Below are positions 34,761-43,795 of a DNA stretch of 64,000 nucleotides, piece by piece. Numbering within the stretch: position 1 is the first letter of the stretch; every line of letters starts with the position of its first letter. Both the position numbers and the translations under genes were made by a program. The stretch comes from UBA4742 sp037138595 (GTDB taxonomy: Bacteria; Actinomycetota; Acidimicrobiia; Acidimicrobiales; Acidimicrobilacustridaceae). The notes beneath the pieces were generated by a model. That model was not told where the DNA came from and made no database searches. It saw only the letters and a program-made list of their open reading frames with translations. The DNA lies in assembly GCA_037138595.1 (NCBI GenBank), contig JBAXIB010000010.1, positions 1 to 64,000 on the forward strand, read 5' to 3'.

Positions 34761-35387
34761 TCAGTTGCCGGTGAGCAGACCCTGGTAGTCGTCGCGCGTG
34801 ATCGCTTGGCCCGGCGTCGACGATCCCGACGCTAGGGGAACAGCACTTGCTTGCCCATCAATGAAGAACCGAACGCTGTTGATCCCGGGCAGGTTGGTGG
34901 CGGTAAAGACGATTTGAGCGGCAGCGAGGCGTTGCCGCGTTAGCTCAATGGTCCCAAGGTTGGATAAGTCGACGGTGAGCACATCGCTATCAAGCGATGC
35001 ATTCAGTAACTGCACACTCGATGGAATCGCATTGGTAAGGTTGGAACCGTTGCGGTCCTGGGGCTCTTGGCTGATGAGTTGCTCGATCACTCGGCGGGGC
35101 AGGTCGGCACCATCGACGACATCTCCAATTTTGCTCGGCACTTCAACCAGATTCCCGCCGTCTCGATACGAGGCACCAACGAGATACAGGCTGACTGGAA
35201 TATCGAGCGTGCTCAGTCCGGAAGAAGCGACCGTTGTGGGCGTCGCGATCAATCCGGAGGGCAAGGCTTGGCGATCAATGGCTCGCGCTTGGCCGTCAGT
35301 CGGGATGCCGCAGGCGCTGACAATGATTGCAATGGCCAATCCGATCAATGTCGCGACCGCCGATGTCGGATTGCGCCGAACGGTCAT
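34761..35387 (-). CDS. LpqB-like lipoprotein with GerMN domain
   Basis: The 208-aa product has a lipoprotein signal ending IVSACG. A GerMN-type domain follows at about 60-180 (VSLYLVGASYRDGGNLVEVPSKI, in parts; VLTVDLSNLGT; VRFFIDG). It is much shorter than mycobacterial LpqB (about 580 aa), lacking its beta-propeller part. It is the third gene after MtrA- and MtrB-like genes and overlaps the kinase gene by 4 bases. In mycobacteria LpqB tunes the sensor kinase MtrB at the membrane; the same role is likely here. Confidence 0.8.
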   Translation of the reverse strand: MTVRRNPTSAVATLIGLAIAIIVSACGIPTDGQARAIDRQALPSGLIATPTTVASSGLSTLDIPVSLYLVGASYRDGGNLVEVPSKIGDVVDGADLPRRVIEQLISQEPQDRNGSNLTNAIPSSVQLLNASLDSDVLTVDLSNLGTIELTRQRLAAAQIVFTATNLPGINSVRFFIDGQASAVPLASGSSTPGQAITRDDYQGLLTGN

Positions 35388-36868
35388 GGCGCGAGCAGTT
35401 CATCTGGTTCGACAACGGTGTCGGGGGTTTCGAGAGCAGAGTCGAAATCGTCGGTCGCGTCGTGGGGAGGGATCTCGACGATCGGGAGCTCAACGACGAA
35501 TCGAGCCCCGGGCTCGCCATCGCGTCGCGGTTCGACCCACACGCGACCACCGTGCAGTCGCATGTGTTCGTCAACGAGAGCGAGCCCAAGTCCGACTCCG
35601 CTATCACTGGATCGGTTTCCACCTTCACTGCCGCGCGAGAACCGATCGAAGATGACTTCGCGTTCAGCCTCGACGACTCCGTTCCCCTTGTCTTCGATCC
35701 CGATTTGTACAACGTCATCGACAAGATCAATGGTCACGTCGGTTGATCCACCAGCGTATTTCTCAGCGTTGTCGAGCAAGTTCGCGACGACGCGTGCAAA
35801 GCGACGTTTATCGACTCGGACTACAACGGTATTGACCTCGTCATCGTAGAGCACTGGTAGCCCTGCTCCACCGAGCATGCTGACGGCCTGAGCGACCATT
35901 TCAGCGACGAGCACTTCCTCGAAATGCAGTTTGATCGCGCCGGCATCAAAGCGCGAGATCTCGAGCAGGTCCTCGACCAGTTGTTGGAATCGGTCGACAT
36001 CGGCTGACAACAAGTCGAGCGCGGTTTGCGCCCGCTCGGGGATTTCGTCGCGACTGTTTTCAAGCACTTCTACTGATGCGGCCAAGGTCATCAACGGCGA
36101 TCGCAACTCGTGACTGACCTCAGACGCGAATCGCGCATCCCGGTTGACGCGGTCCTCAAGGGCTTGGGCCATGTGATTGAACGGAATGGCCAAGACGTCC
36201 AAATCGGGGTCTTCACCAACCTTGAGGCGCGTGTCGAGATGACCGCCGGCGATTGCTTCAGCAGCAGTTCCTACGTCCATGAGCGGAGCCAAGGCCCTCC
36301 GCGCCGCCCACCAGCCCAGCAATCCACCTGCACAGGTGGCAAAGAACGCTGCGCCGAGCAAGGTGAGTGCAAGGTTGTCGAGCGTACGTTGGGCTTCGTG
36401 GAGGGAAACTCCCTCGAAGTACGAAGCATGTATCGCGGGGATGGGAACTCCGACGGCGATGTACGGATCGCCGGCGTAGTCAAACGTCATGTGGGCAGCA
36501 ATCCCAGCCGCAACTTCGTCGCGCAGCGACTGCGGCAATGCGTCTTTTGAAAAGCCGAGTGCGCTTTTCGTATTCCACTTGCCATTGAAGTAGATAATCG
36601 GCTGTGCACCCTCGGGGGTGGGAAGCGAGTCAAGCAAACTTTCCATGCTTTCAGTACTTGGGTCGAGACCGCCTCGAACAAGTACCGCGTTAGCAAATGC
36701 GCGTGCCACCGCGGTGTCTTCACGTTGTTGCAGCAAATTGGCCCGAGTAATTCCGTAAGTCGTGACGGCGAGAAATATCGAAAGCAGGGCCGCGCCGAGG
36801 GCATAGGTCACGGTGAGTCTGGTGCGCAGACCAAGTCTCCGTCGTGGTGGATTTCGCCTAAGGCGCAA
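35384..36868 (-). CDS. Sensor histidine kinase, MtrB-like
   Basis: The 494-aa product has transmembrane helices at about 18-41 and 166-190 around an extracytoplasmic domain of about 120 residues. A HAMP domain (about 191-245) follows. The HisKA phosphoacceptor is His253 in SHELRSPLMTL. The HATPase has NLLDNAEKYAGG, EDKGNGV and GVGLGLALVDEH. With the response regulator upstream and the GerMN lipoprotein downstream it matches the MtrB position, a sensor of cell division and envelope state. The C-terminus has an acidic extension of about 35 residues. Confidence 0.88.
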   Translation of the reverse strand: MRLRRNPPRRRLGLRTRLTVTYALGAALLSIFLAVTTYGITRANLLQQREDTAVARAFANAVLVRGGLDPSTESMESLLDSLPTPEGAQPIIYFNGKWNTKSALGFSKDALPQSLRDEVAAGIAAHMTFDYAGDPYIAVGVPIPAIHASYFEGVSLHEAQRTLDNLALTLLGAAFFATCAGGLLGWWAARRALAPLMDVGTAAEAIAGGHLDTRLKVGEDPDLDVLAIPFNHMAQALEDRVNRDARFASEVSHELRSPLMTLAASVEVLENSRDEIPERAQTALDLLSADVDRFQQLVEDLLEISRFDAGAIKLHFEEVLVAEMVAQAVSMLGGAGLPVLYDDEVNTVVVRVDKRRFARVVANLLDNAEKYAGGSTDVTIDLVDDVVQIGIEDKGNGVVEAEREVIFDRFSRGSEGGNRSSDSGVGLGLALVDEHMRLHGGRVWVEPRRDGEPGARFVVELPIVEIPPHDATDDFDSALETPDTVVEPDELLAP

Positions 36869-36914
36869 CGTTTTCCTCGTGCGTGTCGAGTCGACCTGGA
36901 TATGTCGCTCCCAG

Positions 36915-37595
36915 TCAGACCAGGAGCTTGTAGCCCAATCCTCGCACGGTCACGACATGGCGGGGATTGGCGGGGTCGGTTTCGATCTTTGTACGAAGTC
37001 GACGAACATGAACGTCGACCAACCGGCCATCGCCGAAATAACCGTAGCCCCACACCCGTTCGAGGAGTACCTCGCGGCTAAAGACCTTGCCGGGTCCCGA
37101 AGCCAGTTCAACGAGAAGGCGGAACTCGGTTTTCGTGAGGTGCACTTCGCTGCCGTCCCGCAAGACCATTCCTTCTTCGGGAATGATTTCAAGATCACCA
37201 AATTTGAGGTGGGCGATCGCTGGATCAGTGGTGCGTGCTCGACGAAGCAATGCCCGAATCCGTGCGGAGAGTTCTTTCGGAGCAAAAGGTTTTGTGAGGT
37301 AGTCGTCGGCTCCGGCTTCAAGTCCTGCTACGACGTCGTGAGTATCGGCTCGGGCGGTCACCATGACAATAGGGACATCGCTTTGGCGACGAATCGATCG
37401 ACATACTTCGAAACCATCCATACCGGGCAACATGATGTCGATAAGGACAACGTCAGCTGGCTGGCGATTGAATTGTTCGAGTGCGTCTTCGCCATTTTCG
37501 GCTTCGGCAACGGTCCAACCCTCATCCTCGAGCGCCATCTTCACTGCAGTTCGGATTCGTTCGTCGTCTTCGACGGCCAGTATGCGAGTACCCAC
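36915..37595 (-). CDS. Response regulator, MtrA-like (OmpR family)
   Basis: The 226-aa product has a receiver domain with Asp10-11, phosphoacceptor Asp53 (LIDIMLPGMDG) and the switch Lys in YLTKPFAP. A winged-helix OmpR-type output domain (KTEFRLLVEL, RRLRTKIETDP, TVRGLGYKL) follows. I place the start at GTG 37595, directly before the conserved TRILAVEDDE. The earlier frame would extend into the neighbouring phosphatase gene. It controls genes together with the kinase 46 bases downstream; MtrA homologues are usually essential in actinobacteria. Confidence 0.9.
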   Translation of the reverse strand: MGTRILAVEDDERIRTAVKMALEDEGWTVAEAENGEDALEQFNRQPADVVLIDIMLPGMDGFEVCRSIRRQSDVPIVMVTARADTHDVVAGLEAGADDYLTKPFAPKELSARIRALLRRARTTDPAIAHLKFGDLEIIPEEGMVLRDGSEVHLTKTEFRLLVELASGPGKVFSREVLLERVWGYGYFGDGRLVDVHVRRLRTKIETDPANPRHVVTVRGLGYKLLV

Positions 37596-37620
37596 GCCAC
37601 CATGGTGCCCGATTTCAGGG

Positions 37621-38520
37621 TCAAGCGGACAGATGGTTCGTTTCGTCGGCACTAGCGGCATGCAGAAGTGACCTGAGCGGTGCGGCGATTTCCGGAGCGG
37701 CAGCAAAAACGACGCGCTTGGAATCGGTGAGGGTTGTCGATAGGTCATCGCCGGACAAGTCTGTGACCTCGGCGCCTGCTTCACTCGCGATGAGGCTCCC
37801 CGCGGCGAAATCCCAGGGGGCGAGACCCAATTCATAGAAGGCATCGACCCGGCCGCACGCAACGGCACACAGGTCGAGTGCAGCAGAACCGCTTCGCCGA
37901 ATATCGCGAATATCGCTCATGACCTTGGCGAGAACCCGTGCTTGGTGGGCGCGGAGCTGTGGGTCGTAATTGAACCCGGTCGCAACAAGTGCGTGCGCCA
38001 AGACGGTTTCGTTTGAGGCGTGAATGGGGAGTCCATCTCGGGTTGCGCCTTCACCTAACACGGCGCGGAAGCACTCCCGGCTCGTGGCATCGATGATGAC
38101 TCCAGCGACGACGCGACCCGATTCTTCCGCGGCGATGGATACCGAGTAACCAGGGTGGCGGTAGCGATAATTGGTCGTTCCGTCGAGAGGATCAATCACC
38201 CACCGGACGTTGCTTTGCCCGTGGTGTTCGCCGCCCTCTTCGCCCAGTATGCCGTCGGCTGGCCTGACGGCCAGTAAGTGGTCAACGATGAGTTGCTCGG
38301 TCATGCGATCCATCTGCGAGACCATGTCGGTGGCGCTGGACTTTGTTTCGAACACCAGATCATCCCGTTCGAGACCACTGTCGAGTAGATCGGCCGCGCG
38401 AATGGCAACGATTTGGGCGATGTCGGCCAACTGATTCCAACGGGAGTGATCTACTTCAACGCCCCCGTTGTGTCTGGTCGGTCGACGCGGCGGCGGGGCG
38501 GAGTTCATCGTTGCCATCAT
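37621..38520 (-). CDS. Inositol monophosphatase family enzyme
   Basis: The 299-aa product has the metal-binding motifs of the family: EEGGE, WVIDPLDGTTNY and WDFAAGSLIASEAGAEV. These bind the Mg ions that hydrolyse sugar or inositol phosphates. In actinobacteria the family includes histidinol-phosphate, inositol-phosphate and fructose-1,6-bisphosphate phosphatases; the sequence does not decide. It is 25 bases before the MtrA-like gene on the same strand. Three ATGs within the first five codons are possible starts. It diverges from the PIG-L gene. Confidence 0.87.
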   Translation of the reverse strand: MMATMNSAPPPRRPTRHNGGVEVDHSRWNQLADIAQIVAIRAADLLDSGLERDDLVFETKSSATDMVSQMDRMTEQLIVDHLLAVRPADGILGEEGGEHHGQSNVRWVIDPLDGTTNYRYRHPGYSVSIAAEESGRVVAGVIIDATSRECFRAVLGEGATRDGLPIHASNETVLAHALVATGFNYDPQLRAHQARVLAKVMSDIRDIRRSGSAALDLCAVACGRVDAFYELGLAPWDFAAGSLIASEAGAEVTDLSGDDLSTTLTDSKRVVFAAAPEIAAPLRSLLHAASADETNHLSA

Positions 38521-38542
38521 TACCGCTTGTTAGGTTGGCGGT

Positions 38543-39256
38543 GTGCCCGTTGACGATTTCAATCATCCGATGTGTGTCTTGGCTATCTATGCCCATCCTG
38601 ACGACCCTGAAGTGTCGTGTGCAGGAACGCTGGCCCGCTGGGTTGATGAAGGCGCCGCGGTCCACCTCGTGGTATGTGCTCAGGGAGATAAGGGCTCAAT
38701 CGCTGATGGTTCTGATGCAGCCGATTTAGTGCGAAACCGAGCCGCTGAAGCTGACGCCGCGGCCCTAGTCATGGGTCTGGCTAGTCACGACAATTTGGGA
38801 CTCGCTGATGGCGAAGTCGAAAACACCCTTGCATTACGCGAGGAACTCGTTCGCCGAATTCGCGAATTGAGGCCAGACGTCGTCGTCTCATGTGATCCAA
38901 CCGCAGTGTTCTTCGGCAGTCGTTATGTCAATCATCACGATCACCGCAACGTAGGTTTCGCAGTGCTTGATGCCTGCGCGCCGGCCGCATCAAGTCCCCG
39001 CTATTTTCCTGATGCAGGGCCGGCGCACCAAGTGTCGACGATTTATCTTTCTGGCACGCTAGAGCCAGACACAATCGAAGACATCGGGACCACCGTTGAC
39101 CGCAAGGTCGACGCACTGTGTTGCCATCGGACGCAAGTCGGCGATGAAGCTGAACTCGTTGGTGACGTCGTGCGAAGGCGAGCGGCATCGGCTGGAAGCG
39201 ACGCAGGTCTTGCCTACGCGGAAGCGTTTCGGGTGCTCCGCTTTGGTTCAGCCTGA
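38543..39256 (+). CDS. PIG-L/LmbE-family deacetylase
   Basis: The 237-aa product has the zinc motif AHPDDPEVS near its start, a second site HDNLGLADGE, and NHHDHRN as the third ligand segment. The family removes acetyl groups from GlcNAc-linked substrates; MshB of mycothiol synthesis and its paralogue Mca belong here. An MshB role is possible but cannot be separated from others, and no mycothiol genes are adjacent. The GTG start lies 22 bases from the divergent phosphatase. Confidence 0.82.
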   Translation: MPVDDFNHPMCVLAIYAHPDDPEVSCAGTLARWVDEGAAVHLVVCAQGDKGSIADGSDAADLVRNRAAEADAAALVMGLASHDNLGLADGEVENTLALREELVRRIRELRPDVVVSCDPTAVFFGSRYVNHHDHRNVGFAVLDACAPAASSPRYFPDAGPAHQVSTIYLSGTLEPDTIEDIGTTVDRKVDALCCHRTQVGDEAELVGDVVRRRAASAGSDAGLAYAEAFRVLRFGSA

Positions 39257-39262
39257 GCGGAT

Positions 39263-39607
39263 TTAACGAACTCGCGGGCGCTGCGCCGCGGGGGTTGCGG
39301 CCCGCTTTGGCTCGATTGCTTTTCGCGGCAGTGATTGCCATTCGCCCATGGCCCGCAATGCCAGCACGACGACGACTGCGACCCCGCCGGCGCCGATAGT
39401 TGCGCCGATCAACGCACCGATAGCATTGGCCGTTGTCGATCCGCTCGGGTTTTGTAGATCGGTGAATCCGTAGCCGATGAACGCACCGATCACCCCGGAA
39501 ATGACGATGGCAAAGAATCCGAGGATGCGAGCCGTCAGTGACGGCAGTGCCGTGGGGGTGGTATTGACCGGATGGGAGGTGGCAGGTTCGGTCGGGTCGG
39601 TGCTCAT
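39263..39607 (-). CDS. Small membrane protein of unknown function
   Basis: The 114-aa product has a polar, Thr/Pro-rich N-terminus, two transmembrane helices (about 27-48 and 62-85, Gly-rich, IGALIGATIGAGG) and a basic C-terminus (RKAIEPKRAA..RPRVR). Gly-rich paired helices of this type occur in small envelope proteins. No family is recognised. It is convergent with the PIG-L gene (6-base gap) and diverges from ppm1. Confidence 0.6.
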   Translation of the reverse strand: MSTDPTEPATSHPVNTTPTALPSLTARILGFFAIVISGVIGAFIGYGFTDLQNPSGSTTANAIGALIGATIGAGGVAVVVVLALRAMGEWQSLPRKAIEPKRAATPAAQRPRVR

Positions 39608-39698
39608 CGCCGCCCATGCTATGGGCACAACGAGAGTGAGCGTGCACAATTGCGGTGCGTCCCAAACGTGCGAGCTGGGGCATCTACAGTAAAGGTCC

Positions 39699-40466
39699 GT
39701 GAAGCCCCTGGTGATCCTGCCGACGTTTAACGAGGCGGAAAACATTTTGATCATCCTCGACTTGGTTCGAAAACACGTGCCTGCGGTCGCGGTGTTGGTG
39801 GTCGACGATGGCAGCCCCGATGGAACCGCTGATCTTGCCGAGCAGTGGGGCTCCAACAATGGCGGTGTCGACGTATTGCGGCGCCGTGAAAAATCGGGCC
39901 TTGGATCTGCCTATCGCGCTGGTTTCCAATGGGGACTCGAGCGGGGCTTCGAAATCCTGATCGAGATGGATTCTGATCTACAACACGATCCGGCGATGCT
40001 TCCCGCATTGATTCACGCGGTAGAAGATGGCGCGGACCTCGCAATCGGATCGCGCTATGTGCCCGGCGGGTCGGTTCCCGGATGGAAACGGTCGCGACGC
40101 CTTATTTCTCAGGGCGGCAACATCTACGGCGCAATGGTCCTTGGCTTGCATGTGCGTGACCTCACTGCTGGCTTTCGGGCCTATGCAGCAACCGCGCTCA
40201 CTCGTATTGACCTTGATGCGGTCAAGGCCGATGGCTATGGATTTCAGATCGAAATGGCCTACGCCGTGGCCAATAACGACGGTCGAATCGTTGAGGTTCC
40301 GATCACTTTTGGCAGCCGGCAGCGGGGCTCGTCAAAAATGAGCTCTTTTATCGTGTTCGAAGCGCTCGGCATGGTCACCTGGTGGGGGATACGCGATCGC
40401 TTACTCCATAGGGGATCGCGGCGCCCAACCAGTCGTGATGTAGGGCCAACAAGTCGGCCAAATTAA
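39699..40466 (+). CDS. ppm1: Polyprenol-phosphate mannosyltransferase (Ppm1 catalytic domain)
   Basis: The 255-aa product is a GT2 enzyme of the DPM1 type: LPTFNEAENI, VVDDGSPDGTADLAE, EMDSDLQHDP, GSRYVPGGSVPGW, GFRAY and the C-terminal SSKMS. It transfers mannose from GDP-mannose to polyprenyl phosphate on the cytoplasmic face, feeding PIM, lipomannan and protein mannosylation. Unlike the M. tuberculosis protein it lacks the N-terminal Lnt-like domain. The start is GTG 39699. It fits with the PimB-like enzyme elsewhere in the window. Confidence 0.9.
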   Translation: MKPLVILPTFNEAENILIILDLVRKHVPAVAVLVVDDGSPDGTADLAEQWGSNNGGVDVLRRREKSGLGSAYRAGFQWGLERGFEILIEMDSDLQHDPAMLPALIHAVEDGADLAIGSRYVPGGSVPGWKRSRRLISQGGNIYGAMVLGLHVRDLTAGFRAYAATALTRIDLDAVKADGYGFQIEMAYAVANNDGRIVEVPITFGSRQRGSSKMSSFIVFEALGMVTWWGIRDRLLHRGSRRPTSRDVGPTSRPN

Positions 40467-40552
40467 CTGATTTCGGCCCGTATTTGCTTGGTTAGAAAAA
40501 AAGGACCGATGGCCTATGTGTATTACGTGCTGCGTCGGGCATACTACAGAGC

Positions 40553-41407
40553 GTGACCGCCACTACGCTTTCCCTCATCCCCACGTGGCGCCTCGGTGCG
40601 CTCCTCCGGAATGCTCGAGACCGCGATGGGCGCACCCTTGCCGATATGGCATTGTCGAGCGATCGGTTTGACCTCGCGGAGCTGACCGACATTGAGGCCG
40701 GCAACCACGAACTCACTGAAACCGATATCGCGGCAGTTGTCGAGTTGTACCGAGTCGATCCCGAAGAATTGGTGCCAGGACGCACCGATCTCAAGGTTGA
40801 TCTTGATCGGTTGGAGTTGGTCACGGCGGGGCATACCCAGCCACTCGCCGGTACGACGCCGACGGCAGACGAAGTGTTGGCAAGTTATCTCGCGCTCGTT
40901 TATACGATGCGATCAACAACGCCGGGTACCCGTGTGCCGCTTCGAGATCGCGACCTTGACGTATTAGCCCAAGCGCTAGCCCTCGCAGTACCTGAGGTGA
41001 CTGAGCGTCTCGAAGAGATGATGGTCAACCCTTCAGCTGACCTCCAACATCGATCGAAACTCCTTCGGGGCCGTGTCCTTCTTCCTGCCGCCGGAGTCTT
41101 GGTTGCGCTGACCGTTGCTGGTGCGCTGATTTTTTCGCCGGCCGGCAATGTCAAACCGTCAGATCCAGCGAATGGTGCCGTCATTGTGACCGACACGGTC
41201 GAAATCGGTCAGCCTTTGACCGTTACCCGCGCTCCTGATGGCTCGGCTGGACCGGTGGTCATCGCCGGTGAGGGTCTCAATGGTGCTCAGATCGCTCCGA
41301 ACGTAGCTGCAGTTGGCGATGCGCAAGTAGCGACCCGAGATGCGTCAGGAAACGTGAACCAAGTCAATCGCCCTGATGTGGCGGCACCGGTTACCGCTAC
41401 TCCCTGA
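40553..41407 (+). CDS. Membrane-anchored helix-turn-helix protein
   Basis: The 284-aa product has an XRE-like N-terminal region (about 13-75: LGALLRNARDRDGRTLADMA, then LTDIEAGNHELTETDIAAVV). A helical linker follows, then one transmembrane helix at about 174-194 and an outer Ala/Val-rich beta-like tail of about 85 residues. A cytoplasmic DNA-binding-like domain with one helix and an external domain recalls RodZ or anti-sigma layouts. The HTH is weak and may bind protein instead of DNA. It has no operon partner. Confidence 0.6.
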   Translation: MTATTLSLIPTWRLGALLRNARDRDGRTLADMALSSDRFDLAELTDIEAGNHELTETDIAAVVELYRVDPEELVPGRTDLKVDLDRLELVTAGHTQPLAGTTPTADEVLASYLALVYTMRSTTPGTRVPLRDRDLDVLAQALALAVPEVTERLEEMMVNPSADLQHRSKLLRGRVLLPAAGVLVALTVAGALIFSPAGNVKPSDPANGAVIVTDTVEIGQPLTVTRAPDGSAGPVVIAGEGLNGAQIAPNVAAVGDAQVATRDASGNVNQVNRPDVAAPVTATP

Positions 41408-41455
41408 TTCACGAAACGGCGCCCTTCGGGTACAGAAGTCGGGCACACTACGGTG

Positions 41456-41941
41456 ATGCGTGATTGGCTAGTCGCTGGCGCAGTGCTTGAGGGACCCGGT
41501 GGTCTGCTCCTCGTTCACAATCGTCGGCGCAATGGAACAACAGATTGGTCGCCCCCAGGTGGCGTGATCGATGACGGCGAATCGGTACATGACGGGCTCG
41601 CACGCGAAGTGTTTGAGGAAACCGGCTTAGTCGTAGCGGAGTGGTCCGAGCGCATTTACGACATTGATGTCGTTGCACCTGATCTTGGTTGGCATTTGCG
41701 AGTCGAGGCATTTCGCGCGGTCGCGTGGTCGGGGGAACTACTCGTTGATGATCCCGATGGCATTGTTGTCGACGCAGCATTTGTCGAACTCGATCAGTGT
41801 GGAGCGCGACTCGCCGATGGACACCGGTGGGTACACGAACCGCTCGGAGCATGGATTTCTGATCAGTGGGACGGCAGCCGTTCGTTCGCTTATCACGTTG
41901 CTGGCAGCGACGCGGCAAATTACGCGGTAACGCGTCGGTGA
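41456..41941 (+). CDS. Nudix hydrolase
   Basis: The 161-aa product carries a full Nudix box (GGVIDDGESVHDGLAREVFEETGL in pattern G-x5-E-x7-R-E-x2-E-E-x-G), which binds Mg and cleaves nucleoside-diphosphate-linked substrates. WSPPGG before the box is typical of housecleaning MutT-like members. Its stop overlaps the GTG of dinB, which suggests a linked role in nucleotide quality or damage tolerance. The start is ATG 41456 or a GTG one codon earlier. Confidence 0.88.
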   Translation: MRDWLVAGAVLEGPGGLLLVHNRRRNGTTDWSPPGGVIDDGESVHDGLAREVFEETGLVVAEWSERIYDIDVVAPDLGWHLRVEAFRAVAWSGELLVDDPDGIVVDAAFVELDQCGARLADGHRWVHEPLGAWISDQWDGSRSFAYHVAGSDAANYAVTRR

Positions 41942-43182
41942 GCGTCGAGCAAAGTCGCGAATCGGTGTCGCCCGCAACTGGGCCGGGAATGTTACATATC
42001 GATATGGACGCATTTTTCGTGTCGGTAGAACTGCTTGACCGGCCGGAATTGCGGGGCCAGCCCGTTGTCGTCGGAAGTGCCGGTGGGCGTGGCGTCGTCG
42101 CCGCAGCGTCCTACGAAGCGCGCGCTTATGGCGTGTTTTCTGCGATGTCATCAGTGCAAGCTCGACGCCTTTGTCCGCATGCTGTTTTTCTCGACGGTCG
42201 GCATGCTCGTTATGGCGAAGTAAGCGCTCGAGTTATGTCAATCTTTCGATCGTTCACCCCGTTGGTTGAACCAATATCGCTCGATGAGGCCTTTCTTGAT
42301 GTCCGTCCGGTTCGGCGTCTCCATGGATCATCAGTTGACATTGCGACGACTATCCGAAGTCGGGTACTCGACGAAGAAGGATTGCAGTGTTCGGTTGGCA
42401 TCGCTTCTTCGAAGTTCGTCGCGAAACTTGCATCTGAGTTTGCGAAACCTCGTGCCTCGGTCGGCGGGCCAATTCCTGGAATTGGTATCAAGGTGGTGGG
42501 CGACGACGAGCTGTTGGCATTTTTGCATCCGCTGCCGGTTAACGCGCTTTGGGGAGTCGGGCCCGTGACGCTCGGTCGACTCCAACGTTTGGGGATCGGA
42601 ACGATCGGTCAACTCGCGGCAATGCCGCCGAGCGTGCTCATCACCGCACTGGGCAAATCGTCTGGTCAGCATTTACATGCATTGGCTAACGGTATCGACG
42701 AGCGAGAAGTTCAACCGAATAAGCACATGAAGTCGGTTGGGCATGAGGAAACCTTTTCGGTTGATCACCACCAGCATGCGACGCTCGAACGAGAATTGGT
42801 TCGATTGAGCGATTCGGTTGCGAGTCGGCTCCGCTCGGGTGGCGTGGCCGGTCGAACCATCACCTTGAAAATTCGATTCCATGACTTCCAAACCGTTACC
42901 CGATCCATCACCCTTGGTGGCGCGACCGACTCGGCCCAGATCATCGTTCAGGAAACTAAAGCGCTGCTGGCGAAAATCGACCCAAGCGCGGGGGTGCGCT
43001 TAATCGGAGTCAGCGTCAGTGGTCTTGCTGCAGGTGCTTCGCGGCAACTCAGCCTCGACGAGCTCGAAGTCGGCTCCTGGGAAGACGCAAATCTTGCCGT
43101 TGACGCTATCCGTGATCGTTTCGGCATTGGGGCGATTGGCCCTGCGACGCTTACTTCGGGACCCGATCGAGAGGTCCGCTAG
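41938..43182 (+). CDS. dinB: DNA polymerase IV (Y family)
   Basis: The 414-aa product has the palm motif HIDMDAFFVSVE and the catalytic SLDEAFLD. The thumb helix-hairpin-helix region is WGVGPVTLGRLQRLGIGTIG, followed by a little-finger domain. Near the end RQLSLDEL resembles the beta-clamp-binding peptide. It bypasses damaged template bases. I set the start at GTG 41938, overlapping the Nudix stop (GTGA); an internal ATG just before LHIDMDAFF is also possible. Confidence 0.92.
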   Translation: MSVEQSRESVSPATGPGMLHIDMDAFFVSVELLDRPELRGQPVVVGSAGGRGVVAAASYEARAYGVFSAMSSVQARRLCPHAVFLDGRHARYGEVSARVMSIFRSFTPLVEPISLDEAFLDVRPVRRLHGSSVDIATTIRSRVLDEEGLQCSVGIASSKFVAKLASEFAKPRASVGGPIPGIGIKVVGDDELLAFLHPLPVNALWGVGPVTLGRLQRLGIGTIGQLAAMPPSVLITALGKSSGQHLHALANGIDEREVQPNKHMKSVGHEETFSVDHHQHATLERELVRLSDSVASRLRSGGVAGRTITLKIRFHDFQTVTRSITLGGATDSAQIIVQETKALLAKIDPSAGVRLIGVSVSGLAAGASRQLSLDELEVGSWEDANLAVDAIRDRFGIGAIGPATLTSGPDREVR

Positions 43183-43362
43183 TGAGCAGTACTCGCCAGT
43201 TGCTGTTGAAGGTTCTTGGCGATCCGCGTTGTCGGAGGGGAGTTGCTGTGGAACACTGTGCCCAGCGGTTGTGACCGGTCGCAGTCTGGCTGGTTACTAG
43301 CGCACATGCATTGAATAGGCCCGCCGTGGGCAAGCCACGATTACAGATGAGGGAGTAGCGGG

Positions 43363-43737
43363 GTGCCGCTATCAGAAGAAGAGCAGCGAATCCTCAGCGA
43401 GATTGAGGCCAAACTGTACGAGACTGATCCCGCATTGGCTCGCGATATCGCAGATACGACGGTCTATACCAACGCCTATCGCAATTTGAAATGGGCGATG
43501 CTCGGGTTCGTAATCGGGTTGGTGATGTTGGTTCTGACATTGTCGGTCAGCTTCGTGCTGGCATTCGTCGGCTTTCTTGTGATGTTGGTCGCGGCGCTCG
43601 CACTTGAACGAAGCGCGCGCCATATGGGCAAGGCTGGTATCGAACAGATCACCCAATCAATGCATACCGCGGGACTGCGCGAATATTTCGGGTCGACGAG
43701 TTCACGAATGCGCGATCGCTTCAAGCGCGAGGAATAG
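43363..43737 (+). CDS. DUF3040-family membrane protein
   Basis: The 124-aa product begins MPLSEEEQRILSEIE, the hallmark of DUF3040. Two adjacent transmembrane helices (about 42-62 and 64-84) form a hairpin, and the C-terminus is basic. The family is confined to actinobacteria and commonly lies near dinB and division genes; its role is unknown. Start GTG 43363 has a GAGGGAG-type site upstream. It is preceded by a 180-base gap without visible features. Confidence 0.82.
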   Translation: MPLSEEEQRILSEIEAKLYETDPALARDIADTTVYTNAYRNLKWAMLGFVIGLVMLVLTLSVSFVLAFVGFLVMLVAALALERSARHMGKAGIEQITQSMHTAGLREYFGSTSSRMRDRFKREE

Positions 43738-43795
43738 TCGTGGGTAAATCTCGGCCGGTGGTGTGGTCGCTGCCCCGTCGGGCAACCTCCGCCAA

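Noticed and set aside
41408..41455. Terminator after the HTH gene (CCCTTCGGG)
   Set aside because: The stem is only 3 bp with no T-run.
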